NCBI GenBank assembly: GCA_044449065.1 | Contig: JBIOHP010000028.1 | Span: 1 to 48,037, forward strand | From: JBIOHP01 sp044449065 | Lineage (GTDB): Bacteria; Bacteroidota; Ignavibacteria; UBA10030; SZUA-254 | Length of the DNA: 48,037 nt | Reading direction: 5' to 3' | Part shown: positions 26,842 through 34,875 of the stretch, one piece after another | Numbering within the stretch: position 1 is the stretch's first letter | Layout of the letters: every line of letters begins with the position of its first letter | Position numbers and translations under genes: made by a program | Notes under the pieces: generated by a model | Seen by the model: only the letters and a program-made list of their open reading frames with translations | What the model was told of the DNA's origin: nothing | Databases searched by the model: none

Positions 26842-29733
26842 ATGAGTATCGATCTTACCAGACACGAATCATTCACACGCCGGCACATTGGGCCCGATGA
26901 CCGGGACATTGAACGCATGCTTGAAGTTGTTGGCGCAAAATCCCTTGATGAATTTATCAGCCGGGTTGTTCCGGCAAGTATCCGGTCAAAAAAACCGCTC
27001 GATCTTGAACCGGCTCTATCTGAACCCGATGCGCTTGCCCGGTTAAAACATATTGCCTCAAAAAATAAAATATATCGCTCGCTCATCGGTATGGGATACT
27101 ACGACACCTATACTCCGAACGTGATTTTAAGAAATATATTGGAAAATCCGGGATGGTACACACAGTATACTCCTTACCAGGCGGAAATATCGCAGGGGCG
27201 GCTTGAAGCGCTCTTGAACTTCCAAACGATGATTATCGATCTGACCGGAATGCAGATATCGAATGCCTCGCTTCTTGACGAGGCAACGGCCGCAGCCGAA
27301 GCGATGTCTATGTGTTATGCGTTGAAATCGAGACCGGCAGATGGCGTCTTCTTCGTTTCTGACGAATGCCACCCGCAGAGCATCGATTTGATCCGTACTC
27401 GCGCAAAGCCGCTTGGTATTAAAGTTGTCGTCGGTAAATATGATCAGTTTGAATTCAGCGATAAAATATTCGGCGCGATATTACAGTATCCAGCAACGAA
27501 TGGAGCAGTCCACGATTACCGTTCATTCGCCGATAGAGCGCATAGATCGGGCGCGTATGTGGTAGTCGCGGCGGATTTGCTTGCGTTAACGTTGCTGACG
27601 CCGCCGGGGGAATTTGGCGCAGATATTACCATCGGCAGCGCACAGCGTTTTGGCGTCCCGCTCGGATTCGGCGGGCCTCATGCAGCATTCTTAGCAACCA
27701 AAGAAGAGTTTAAACGGCTGATGCCCGGAAGAATCATCGGCGTCTCCCAGGATTCGCGCTGTAAAAATGCTTTACGGATGGCGCTCCAAACTCGCGAGCA
27801 GCACATCCGTCGGGAGAAGGCAACATCCAATATTTGCACAGCCCAGGTGCTGCTTGCAGTTATGGCGGGAATGTATGCTGTGTATCATGGGCCCGCAGGT
27901 GTAACGGCGATTGCAAAACGAATTCATAATCTCACAAAAATTCTCGCTAGCGGTTTACAGCAACTTGGATATACCGTACTCCAGAACGATTACTTTGATA
28001 CCATTCACGTTAAAGGCGATAAAGCGTTGAAAGTTTTCGTGGAACCGGCTCTGCATTCAGAGATGATCAACATCCGCTGGTACGACGATTTCTCTTTCGG
28101 GATTTCTCTCGACGAAGCATCCGATGAAAAAGAAGCGCAAAAGCTTCTTGATGTATTCGGGCATAACCGCAATAAAAAATTAACATTAGAAGAGATTTGC
28201 TCTAAGGAGAAGGACGGCTACCGCGGATCGATGAAACGCATTTCGCCGTTCCTCACCCATACGGTTTTCAATACGCATCACTCCGAAACCGAAATGCTCC
28301 GCTATATCAGTTCCCTGGAAGAAAAAGATCTCTCCCTAACAATGAGCATGATCCCGCTGGGGTCGTGCACGATGAAACTCAACGCGACTGCAGAATTAAT
28401 CCCGGTAACGTGGGCTGAGTTCGGAAAACTTCATCCTTTTGCGCCGATCGATCAAGCGGCAGGATATAGTGAATTGTTCAACGATTTGGAACAAATGCTC
28501 AAGACGATAACCGGATTTTCCGCCGTTTCCCTTCAGCCGAATGCCGGCGCACAGGGCGAGTACACGGGCTTGTTAGTTATCCGGGAATTTCATGAGAAAC
28601 GAAAACAGGGATATCGAAACATTTGCCTAATTCCCACCTCGGCGCACGGCACTAATCCGGCAAGCGCGGTTATGGCGGGGATGGAAGTCGTTCTTGTACA
28701 ATGCGATAAAGATGGAAATATCGATATCGCCGATCTCACGGCAAAAGCTGTCCAGCATGCCGATAAACTTGCCGCGTTAATGGTGACCTATCCTTCCACA
28801 CATGGGGTGTTTGAAGAAGGCATCAAAGATATTTGTACCATCGTCCATAAATACGGCGGATTGGTATACATGGACGGCGCTAATTTAAACGCTCAGGTTG
28901 GTCTCTCCCAACCGGCTGAGATTGGCGCAGATGTGTGTCATATCAATCTTCACAAAACGTTCTGCATCCCGCATGGCGGCGGAGGACCTGGTATGGGTCC
29001 CATTGCTGTTGCAACTCACCTCGCCCCGTATTTACCGTCTCACCCCGTTGTGATGACAGGGGGTAAAGAAGGGATTGGTGCGGTTTCTGCAGCTCCGTGG
29101 GGCAGTGCCAGCATTCTGCCGATCTCATGGATGTATATCAAGATGACTGGTGCAAATGGTTTAACGCTTGCGACCAAGATGGCAATACTTAATGCAAATT
29201 ATATGGCTGCAAGGTTATCGAAATATTATCCCGTACTGTTTAAAGGAAAGAATGGATATTGCGCGCATGAGTTCATCATCGATATGCAGCATTTTAAAGC
29301 TTCCGCAGGAATCGATGTTGAAGATATAACCAAGCGATTAATGGATTTTGGTTTTCACGCGCCAACGGCATCTTTCCCGGTTCACGGCACCTTGATGATA
29401 GAACCAACAGAAAGCGAGCCCAAGGAAGAACTCGATCGCTATTGCGACGCTCTCATTGCGATCCGGGAAGAAATCGATGAGATTGAAAAGGGAATTGCGG
29501 ATAAAACCGATAACGTTCTAAAAAATGCGCCCCACACAGCCGATATGGTCGTGAGCGATAACTGGAATCATCCCTACTCCCGTGAGAAAGCGGCGTATCC
29601 CGCGCCTTGGACAAAAGCGAGAAAATATTGGACTCCCGTCGGCAGGATCAACAATGTATATGGCGACCGGAATCTTATATGCTCTTGCCCCCCGATTGAA
29701 GAGTATGCGGAGGAAGTAAAAGAGAAGATTTAA
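26842..29733 (+). CDS. gcvP: Glycine dehydrogenase (decarboxylating), fused P protein
   Basis: 963 residues: the single-chain form, equivalent to the two-subunit GcvPA+GcvPB. PLP enzyme that decarboxylates glycine and loads GcvH. N-terminal half: FTRRHIGPDDRDIERML, YDTYTPNVILRNILENPGWYTQYTPYQAEISQGRLEALLNFQT. C-terminal half: SMIPLGSCTMKLNA, PNAGAQGEYTGLLVIR, PTSAHGTNPASA, and PLP-lysine K705 in HINLHKTF followed by the PHGGGGPGMGPI loop. Complete. guaA starts 6 bp after its stop. Confidence 0.97.
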   Translation: MSIDLTRHESFTRRHIGPDDRDIERMLEVVGAKSLDEFISRVVPASIRSKKPLDLEPALSEPDALARLKHIASKNKIYRSLIGMGYYDTYTPNVILRNILENPGWYTQYTPYQAEISQGRLEALLNFQTMIIDLTGMQISNASLLDEATAAAEAMSMCYALKSRPADGVFFVSDECHPQSIDLIRTRAKPLGIKVVVGKYDQFEFSDKIFGAILQYPATNGAVHDYRSFADRAHRSGAYVVVAADLLALTLLTPPGEFGADITIGSAQRFGVPLGFGGPHAAFLATKEEFKRLMPGRIIGVSQDSRCKNALRMALQTREQHIRREKATSNICTAQVLLAVMAGMYAVYHGPAGVTAIAKRIHNLTKILASGLQQLGYTVLQNDYFDTIHVKGDKALKVFVEPALHSEMINIRWYDDFSFGISLDEASDEKEAQKLLDVFGHNRNKKLTLEEICSKEKDGYRGSMKRISPFLTHTVFNTHHSETEMLRYISSLEEKDLSLTMSMIPLGSCTMKLNATAELIPVTWAEFGKLHPFAPIDQAAGYSELFNDLEQMLKTITGFSAVSLQPNAGAQGEYTGLLVIREFHEKRKQGYRNICLIPTSAHGTNPASAVMAGMEVVLVQCDKDGNIDIADLTAKAVQHADKLAALMVTYPSTHGVFEEGIKDICTIVHKYGGLVYMDGANLNAQVGLSQPAEIGADVCHINLHKTFCIPHGGGGPGMGPIAVATHLAPYLPSHPVVMTGGKEGIGAVSAAPWGSASILPISWMYIKMTGANGLTLATKMAILNANYMAARLSKYYPVLFKGKNGYCAHEFIIDMQHFKASAGIDVEDITKRLMDFGFHAPTASFPVHGTLMIEPTESEPKEELDRYCDALIAIREEIDEIEKGIADKTDNVLKNAPHTADMVVSDNWNHPYSREKAAYPAPWTKARKYWTPVGRINNVYGDRNLICSCPPIEEYAEEVKEKI

Positions 29734-29739
29734 ATATGT

Positions 29740-31308
29740 TTGAATAAATTTGTGAACCATTCTGAAGTAATACTCGTACTTGATTTCGGCGGACAGTACA
29801 GCCAGCTTATCGCCCGCAGGGTGAGAGAGTTTGGCGTATTCTCCGAGCTTCATCCCTTTAACATATCCATCGAACGGATTACAGAGATGAACCCGAAGGG
29901 TATTATCTTTTCCGGCGGACCATCGAGCGTGTATGAAACAGGCGCGCCGCATTCATCAGCGGATCTATTTAAACTTGGCATACCGGTTCTCGGCATCTGT
30001 TACGGGCTTCAGGTGATAGCGTACCAGCTAGGCGGAGAAGTCGACCGTTTTGCGAAACGCGAATACGGCATGGCGGAAGTTCACATCGATGATACAACCG
30101 ACCTCTTTGCAAATTTATTCCAAAATGGCAAAAATCCCGTCACTACGGTCTGGATGAACCACGGCGACGCGCTTACGAAATCTCCTCCGGGATTTGAGAG
30201 TATCGGGCATACGGATAATTCACCCATTTGCGCGATCCGCGATAAGCCAAAAAAGATATACGGCGTTCAATTTCATCCCGAGGTTGTTCATACGCCAAAA
30301 GGGAAAGATATGTTGAAGAATTTCGTCTTCAAAATTTGCGGATGCAAGGGAGGGTGGGACGCCGGTTCAATTATCGAGATGTCGATTAAAAATATCCGGG
30401 AGAAAGTTGGCAATCAAAATGTAATATGCGCGTTGAGCGGCGGGGTCGATTCATCCGTTCTCGCGGTTCTTCTTCATCAGGCAATCGGTGATAAGCTTTA
30501 TTGCATCCATATCAATAATGGATTGATGCGCAAGAACGAAAGCGAAAAGGTCGTTCAGTTATACCGGGACACCTACCATTTCAACCTCGATTATGTTGAT
30601 GCCACGTCGATTTTTCTCGGAAAATTGAAGGGAGTAACTGATCCCGAACAGAAGCGCAAGATAATCGGCAACACATTTATTGAAATATTTGACGCGGAAG
30701 CCAAAAAAATCGGGAACGTAGGATTTCTTGCCCAGGGCACGCTCTATCCCGACGTAATCGAATCCACATCGTTCAAAGGACCCTCGCACACGATTAAAAC
30801 TCATCACAATGTGGGGGGATTACCTGAGAAGATGAAATTAAAATTGATTGAACCATTTCGTGAATTGTTCAAAGATGAAGTCCGGGCGGTCGGGCGGGCA
30901 CTCGGTTTGCCTCGTGAATTTATTATCAGACACCCATTCCCCGGTCCGGGATTGGCGGTACGCATTCTCGGCGAAGTGACTCCCGATAAGCTCGCGCTCC
31001 TTCGTGAGGCGGATGATATTTTTATCGAGGAGATACGAAAAGCCGGTGTCTATGAATCAATCTGGCAGGCATTTGCAGTCCTATTGCCCATTCAATCCGT
31101 GGGCATTATGGGCGATCAAAGAACGTACGAATGCGTCGCAGCTCTGAGAGCGGTGACGAGTTCCGATGCAATGACCGCCGATTGGGCGCAGGTTCCCTTC
31201 GAGGTGTTGGCAAAAACCTCTTCACGAATTGTCAACGAGGTGCGGGGAATTAACCGCGTGGTGTATGATATCAGCTCCAAACCGCCTTCCACCATCGAAT
31301 GGGAATAA
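29740..31308 (+). CDS. guaA: GMP synthase (glutamine-hydrolysing)
   Basis: 522 residues from a TTG at 29740; a GTG at 29752 is an alternative. It converts XMP to GMP. Class I glutamine amidotransferase domain: C87 in GICYGLQ, and His/Glu in GVQFHPEVVHT. ATP pyrophosphatase domain: P-loop ALSGGVDSSVLAVL. C-terminal dimerisation domain: RHPFPGPGLAVRILGE and the final TIEWE. It lies between gcvP (6 bp) and tyrS (11 bp) in one transcription unit. Confidence 0.96.
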   Translation: MNKFVNHSEVILVLDFGGQYSQLIARRVREFGVFSELHPFNISIERITEMNPKGIIFSGGPSSVYETGAPHSSADLFKLGIPVLGICYGLQVIAYQLGGEVDRFAKREYGMAEVHIDDTTDLFANLFQNGKNPVTTVWMNHGDALTKSPPGFESIGHTDNSPICAIRDKPKKIYGVQFHPEVVHTPKGKDMLKNFVFKICGCKGGWDAGSIIEMSIKNIREKVGNQNVICALSGGVDSSVLAVLLHQAIGDKLYCIHINNGLMRKNESEKVVQLYRDTYHFNLDYVDATSIFLGKLKGVTDPEQKRKIIGNTFIEIFDAEAKKIGNVGFLAQGTLYPDVIESTSFKGPSHTIKTHHNVGGLPEKMKLKLIEPFRELFKDEVRAVGRALGLPREFIIRHPFPGPGLAVRILGEVTPDKLALLREADDIFIEEIRKAGVYESIWQAFAVLLPIQSVGIMGDQRTYECVAALRAVTSSDAMTADWAQVPFEVLAKTSSRIVNEVRGINRVVYDISSKPPSTIEWE

Positions 31309-31319
31309 ATTAAGCATTT

Positions 31320-32594
31320 ATGAATAATTTTTATAAAGAATTAACGTGGCGGGGGATACTTCACTCTTCCACTCCCGGAATTGAAGAACACCTCGCCTCC
31401 AAACAAGTTACGGGATATATTGGTTTTGACCCAACGGCGGCAAGTCTGCATATAGGTTCGCTGCTGCCGATCATGGGATTGGTGCATCTTCAGCGTGCGG
31501 GGCATATTCCAATCGCCATAGCGGGCGGCGGCACCGGAATGATCGGCGATCCCAGCGGCAAAACCCAGGAACGAAAGTTACTCGGCAAAGACGACCTTGA
31601 GAATAATCTTGCTGGCATCAAAAAGCAGCTTGCAAATATTTTGGATTTCGATTCTGCGAAAAATCCGGCTCTCATGGTCAACAATGCCGATTGGCTCGAT
31701 TCCATCACCATGATGCAATTTTTGCGTGATATCGGAAAACATTTTTCCGTCAATGAAATGATGGCGAAAGATTCCGTGAAGTCGCGCTTTCAAAATGAGC
31801 AGGGGATTTCATTTACAGAATTCAGCTATTCCTTATTGCAGTCCCTGGATTTTCTGCAATTATACGACCGCTATAAATGCACGCTCCAGATGGGGGGAAG
31901 CGATCAATGGGGTAATATTGTCTCCGGTATCGATTTGATTCGGAAAAAAAGAGGAGTTGATGTTCATGGCATTGTATTTCATTTGATAACCACATCTAGT
32001 GGTGTGAAATTCGGCAAAACAGAAAGCGGCACGGTCTGGTTAGATTCGCAGCTCACATCACCGTATAGGTTTTATCAATTCTGGTTCAACACCGAAGATA
32101 AGGATGTCGTAAAATATCTGAAATATTTCACCCTGCTGGGGCAGGATCGAATAACAGAACTTGAAAATTCACTCAAGAATTCTCCCGAAAAAAGAGAGGC
32201 GCAGATAACACTTGCCGGTGAAGTTACCCGTTCGGTTCACGGTGAAACCGCAATTAATCAGGCCATGAAAGCATCCAAGATATTCTTCGGCGGTGAAATT
32301 GGCGATGTGAATGAATCCGATCTTTTGGATATTTTCTCTGATGTGCCCTCTATCGAACTGTCAAAAGACAAACTTTCCGGCGCTGGAATTCCTATTATCG
32401 ATCTGATGGTATCTGCAGGAATGGTAAAATCCAAGGGTGAAGCAAGACGAGGGCTGGAGGGCGGCGGGATTTATCTCAATAATGTCCGTGCAACAGATGT
32501 CGAGAAAAAAATTACCATCGGGGATAGCATTGTCGGTAAGTTCATCGTCCTGAGAAAGGGAGGAAAAAATTATTTCCTTGTAAGGTTGGTATAA
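31320..32594 (+). CDS. tyrS: Tyrosyl-tRNA synthetase
   Basis: 424 residues. Class I Rossmann domain with YIGFDPTAASLHIGSLLP (the HIGH motif reads HIGS), GDPSGK, and the tyrosine/tRNA site LQSLDFLQLYDRYKCTLQMGGSDQWGNI. The KMSKS counterpart is VKFGKTESG, a form common in bacterial TyrRS. A C-terminal S4 RNA-binding domain is present (LMVSAGMVKSKGEARRGLEGGGIYLNN). Complete; last gene of the efp-to-tyrS stretch. Confidence 0.96.
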   Translation: MNNFYKELTWRGILHSSTPGIEEHLASKQVTGYIGFDPTAASLHIGSLLPIMGLVHLQRAGHIPIAIAGGGTGMIGDPSGKTQERKLLGKDDLENNLAGIKKQLANILDFDSAKNPALMVNNADWLDSITMMQFLRDIGKHFSVNEMMAKDSVKSRFQNEQGISFTEFSYSLLQSLDFLQLYDRYKCTLQMGGSDQWGNIVSGIDLIRKKRGVDVHGIVFHLITTSSGVKFGKTESGTVWLDSQLTSPYRFYQFWFNTEDKDVVKYLKYFTLLGQDRITELENSLKNSPEKREAQITLAGEVTRSVHGETAINQAMKASKIFFGGEIGDVNESDLLDIFSDVPSIELSKDKLSGAGIPIIDLMVSAGMVKSKGEARRGLEGGGIYLNNVRATDVEKKITIGDSIVGKFIVLRKGGKNYFLVRLV

Positions 32595-32597
32595 TTA

Positions 32598-32693
32598 ATG
32601 ATTGACGGAAATAACTTCTCGAGCGGGATGTACATTTATCGTTTAATTACCGGAAGTTTAACCCAAAGTAAATCAATGGTATTGATAAAATAA
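32598..32693 (+). pseudogene. Remnant of a T9SS C-terminal sorting domain
   Basis: Directly after tyrS a 31-codon frame ending in TAA reads NNFSSGMYIYRLITGSLTQ and then SKSMVLIK. This is the last third of a T9SS tail (compare NFASGVYFYRI and KKMVLVK at the end of the gene at 1-4824). The rest of the parent gene is absent. It is probably the 3' stump of a deleted secreted-protein gene; an in-frame ATG is present but no ribosome site, so expression is unlikely. Confidence 0.75.
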
Positions 32694-32743
32694 TATCATA
32701 TTTGCGAGTTCGGAAAGCTACGCATTACGTTAAATCGGTGTTT

Positions 32744-32785
32744 GTTGGGGCTCGGTTAATCCGTGATCGAGCTCCAACCGTTTTA
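32744..32785 (+). terminator. Putative terminator downstream of tyrS
   Basis: GTTGGGGCTCG (32744-32754) pairs with CGAGCTCCAAC (32768-32778) over 11 bp, with one G-U pair, around a 13-nt loop. CGTTTTATC follows. It lies 150 bp after the tyrS stop and may belong to the lost gene whose tail remains. Confidence 0.45.
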
Positions 32786-32790
32786 TCTCC

Positions 32791-32981
32791 TCCCCGGCGA
32801 TGATGGTCCCCACCATAACCGGAATTAAGCATCATTGGTGTAATGGAATGGGAGTCTGTCCGAGAACTCGTAGTAGCGGGTCACCGACCCGCGCGAATGC
32901 CCAATCGGATTTAAAATAGCCGCCGATCTGGTGATCGGCTACTACAAAACATGATTCTCAGACACACTCATGGTCCATGAC
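32791..32981 (+). repeat. Two-hairpin repeat X, copy 1 (interrupted by MITE copy 1)
   Basis: A degenerate first hairpin (ATGATGGT, loop CCCC, ACCATAAC), then GGAATTAAGCATCATTGG shared exactly with copy 2. The second hairpin (GTAATGGA 32840-32847, loop ATGG, TCCATGAC 32974-32981) has its loop split by the MITE. Confidence 0.8.
32852..32969. mobile_element. MITE-like element, copy 1 (118 bp, 4-bp target duplication ATGG)
   Basis: It begins GAGTCTGTCCGAGAAC and ends with the inverse ATTCTCAGACACACTC (13 of 16 match). A second inverted pair follows inside (GTAGTAGCGGGTCACC against GGTGATCGGCTACTAC). No ORF. It is flanked on both sides by ATGG (32848-32851, 32970-32973). Removing it and one ATGG restores a hairpin almost identical to the uninterrupted one at 33406-33425. 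Transposition by a transposase supplied in trans is the natural inference. Confidence 0.85.
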
Positions 32982-33294
32982 ATCCGTGTAAGACACCCTA
33001 CCCGGAAAAGACAAAATATTTTACTACATTTGTTAAAGCGTGTTGCACAACCACACCACGCGAGTGGTTGTCGCTAATGTGGGGGAAACAATTGATCCTT
33101 TAGGATGTGCCTGGCAACATATAAAAATATTGAACAGTATAAATGGTATATTATCAAGCGTACCGGTGCTTCCAGTGAAACCCCCTGCCCCCAACCGTTC
33201 GGTCTGTACACCATTGACCCAACAGAACTACTTTGTCGGGCTGGCAAGGGGATATTGCAATCCTGTTCGGGATATCTTCTTATTAAAAACGAGC

Positions 33295-33327
33295 TTCCCC
33301 CTTGTCAAAGGGGGAACGCCGAAGGCG
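33295..33327. repeat. C-rich palindrome plus short hairpin
   Basis: TTCCCCCTT (33295-33303) and AAGGGGGAA (33308-33316) form a perfect 9-bp stem with loop GTCA. CGCC-GAA-GGCG follows immediately. The composition differs from its surroundings, and the unit resembles dispersed intergenic palindromes of environmental bacteria. Confidence 0.6.
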
Positions 33328-33358
33328 AGGGGGTTTCATATGGTTCACTTCACAATTC

Positions 33359-33436
33359 CCCAGCGGTCATGGTACCCACCATGACTGGAATTAAGCATCA
33401 TTGGTGTCATGGAATGGTCCATGACATCCACGGAAC
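33359..33436 (+). repeat. Two-hairpin repeat X, copy 2 (uninterrupted)
   Basis: First hairpin GTCATGGT (33366-33373), loop ACCC, ACCATGAC (33378-33385). Second hairpin GTCATGGA (33406-33413), loop ATGG, TCCATGAC (33418-33425), then ATCCACGGAAC. Both stems are perfect 8-bp palindromes with 4-nt loops. It provides the empty-site reference for both MITE insertions. Confidence 0.85.
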
Positions 33437-33501
33437 GATGCGACCAGGGAAAATAGAATCATATCCATATGTCATTATTCACGTTTAGTAGTAATTAAAA
33501 T

Positions 33502-34380
33502 ATGAAGCTAAGAATCAGCGCTATTTTTCTGCTTCTCCTTGCGGTGGGTTTCTTCAATGGATGCGACCATAAAGGTATAATATCGCCTCCTGAGGATAAC
33601 CTTCCACCTTCTGATTACACTAACCCTTCATGGTCACCCGACGGAAGAAGGATTGCCTATTACCACGAGAATTATAATCATGATTCCTCCTATCCAAGCG
33701 GTCTCTATCTCATCGATACAAGCGGAGCGAACCGTGTATTGCTCATCGAAGGGTTCGCAGGATTGCCCCATTGGTCTCCGGATGGAAAATGGATTGTTTT
33801 TTCGTACGATGGTTTAGTTTGTTTGATTAAACCGAATGGAGATAGTCTGTTAGGTGTTGTTGGGGGAGATTTCCCCCGATGGTCGCCGGATGGGAATAAA
33901 ATCGTTTACACACGATCGGGCACGCCGGATACCGTTGGGATTTGGATTTTCGATTTAAAAGGTGGAACAAGACATCGTCTTGGATATGGTGGTTACCCGG
34001 ATTGGTCGCCAGACGGAACGAAATTCATCTATATGGGTGGACCATCAACAATTAAAACTGAAGGACAAATATGGATGATGGATACTTCAGGGAACAATCG
34101 CAAGCAACTCACGATGAATTCATTCAGTTTCAATCGCCACCCGTTTTGGTCGCATGATAATAACATGATAGCATGGACGATACTTTCGTATCGCACACGC
34201 GAAATCTGGCTTATGCAGACGGATGGAAGCAACCAACACATATTAACGGAAGGGAGCGATGGATCATTTTCACCCGATTCCCGGCAGGTGGTTTTCAGCC
34301 GGATTAACGCGGCAAATTCAAATTACAATCTTTGGATAATTAACATCAACGGGACTAATCTGAGACAACTCACGCATTAA
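33502..34380 (+). CDS. WD40/TolB-like beta-propeller lipoprotein
   Basis: 292 residues. Lipoprotein signal with lipidated Cys21 (FFNGC). The body has about six PD40/TolB-type blades, each with a WSPDG-like turn (PSWSPDGRRIAYY, PHWSPDGKWIVFS, PRWSPDGNKIVYT, PDWSPDGTKFIYM, PFWSHDNNMIAWT, GSFSPDSRQVVFS) separated by IWIFD/IWMMD strands. Known: such propellers bind proteins or peptides at the envelope; TolB itself is much longer with an extra N-terminal domain. It is a single gene between repeat-rich gaps, with no operon partner. The last blade may be incomplete, ending at LRQLTH. Precise role unknown. Confidence 0.85.
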   Translation: MKLRISAIFLLLLAVGFFNGCDHKGIISPPEDNLPPSDYTNPSWSPDGRRIAYYHENYNHDSSYPSGLYLIDTSGANRVLLIEGFAGLPHWSPDGKWIVFSYDGLVCLIKPNGDSLLGVVGGDFPRWSPDGNKIVYTRSGTPDTVGIWIFDLKGGTRHRLGYGGYPDWSPDGTKFIYMGGPSTIKTEGQIWMMDTSGNNRKQLTMNSFSFNRHPFWSHDNNMIAWTILSYRTREIWLMQTDGSNQHILTEGSDGSFSPDSRQVVFSRINAANSNYNLWIININGTNLRQLTH

Positions 34381-34402
34381 TCGGTAATATTTATCCCCAG
34401 CG

Positions 34403-34545
34403 GTCATGGTCCACGAGTGTGTCCGAGAACTCGTAGTAGCGGGTCACCAGAACCGCGTGAATGCACAATCGGATTAAAAATAGCCGCCGATCTGGTGATC
34501 GGCTACTACAAAACAAGGTTCTCGGACAGACTCCCACGCCATGAC
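34403..34545 (+). repeat. Two-hairpin repeat X, copy 3 (first hairpin, interrupted by MITE copy 2)
   Basis: GTCATGGT (34403-34410), loop CCAC split and duplicated by the element, GCCATGAC (34538-34545). The CCAGCG to its left and TGGG to its right match the flanks of the first hairpin in copy 2. The second hairpin is not adjacent here. Confidence 0.8.
34415..34533. mobile_element. MITE-like element, copy 2 (119 bp, 4-bp target duplication CCAC)
   Basis: Ends GAGTGTGTCCGAGAAC and GTTCTCGGACAGACTC (15 of 16 inverse match). The interior is very similar to copy 1, including the GCCGCCGATCTGGTGATCGG segment; it differs around the CACC-AGAACCGCG stretch. Flanked by CCAC at 34411-34414 and 34534-34537. 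Same orientation as copy 1. ORF-less. Confidence 0.87.
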
Positions 34546-34697
34546 TGGGAAAATGTAAAATAATATTATTCAAATGTTCACACATATTTTACGACCACCC
34601 CTCCATGCGGGATTCCCCGCCCGAACGACGCAGTCGGGCAGGCCCTCCTCAAGCGAGGAAGGGAGACAAGGAGCGTTGGTGGTTGAGAATGTTCCAT

Positions 34698-34717
34698 GTC
34701 ATGGAATGATCCATGAT
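34698..34717 (+). repeat. Repeat X, isolated second hairpin (copy 4)
   Basis: GTCATGGA, loop ATGA, TCCATGAT, followed by ATCCACGGAAC as in copy 2. Uninterrupted. It lies about 150 bp after the MITE-interrupted first hairpin, which suggests that copies 3 and 4 were one unit split by other DNA. Confidence 0.7.
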
Positions 34718-34728
34718 ATCCACGGAAC

Positions 34729-34772
34729 ACCGGAACCTCTACCAAAGTAAATCAATGCTTTTAATTAAGTAA
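34729..34772 (+). pseudogene. Second T9SS tail remnant (frameshifted)
   Basis: Bases from 34743 encode QSKSMLLIK and a stop, and the preceding ACCGGAACCTCTACC aligns with 32649-32663 after one missing base. Only the last codons of a sorting tail survive. Short, so the call rests on similarity to the first remnant. Confidence 0.5.
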
Positions 34773-34865
34773 ATTAGTACATTAACAATGTGTTCAGACA
34801 TTCATTATATTATTATAGAACCGCGTGTTTACTCCGGGATAAGGAAAATCTATTCCATTAAATGA

Positions 34866-34871
34866 TATAAT
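34866..34871 (+). promoter_or_regulatory. TATAAT box candidate upstream of the aroF leader
   Basis: A perfect TATAAT lies 10 bp before the leader ATG at 34876; no convincing -35 box is seen. It is one place where transcription could begin ahead of the hairpin. Confidence 0.25.
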
Positions 34872-34875
34872 AATA

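Larger units (their letters stand above)
32595..33501. other. Repeat-rich intergenic region, 907 bp
   Basis: Contains a decayed T9SS tail, a terminator-like hairpin, one MITE copy inside a two-hairpin repeat, an unoccupied copy of that repeat and a C-rich palindrome at 33295-33327 (all listed). Two plus-strand frames (33040-33384, 33105-33488) overlap the repeats and look non-coding. Confidence 0.75.

Noticed and set aside
33040..33488. Two overlapping plus-strand frames (114 and 127 codons) between tyrS and the WD40 gene
   Set aside because: They run through palindromic repeats and the C-rich hairpin, overlap each other in different frames, have no ribosome site and resemble no protein family.
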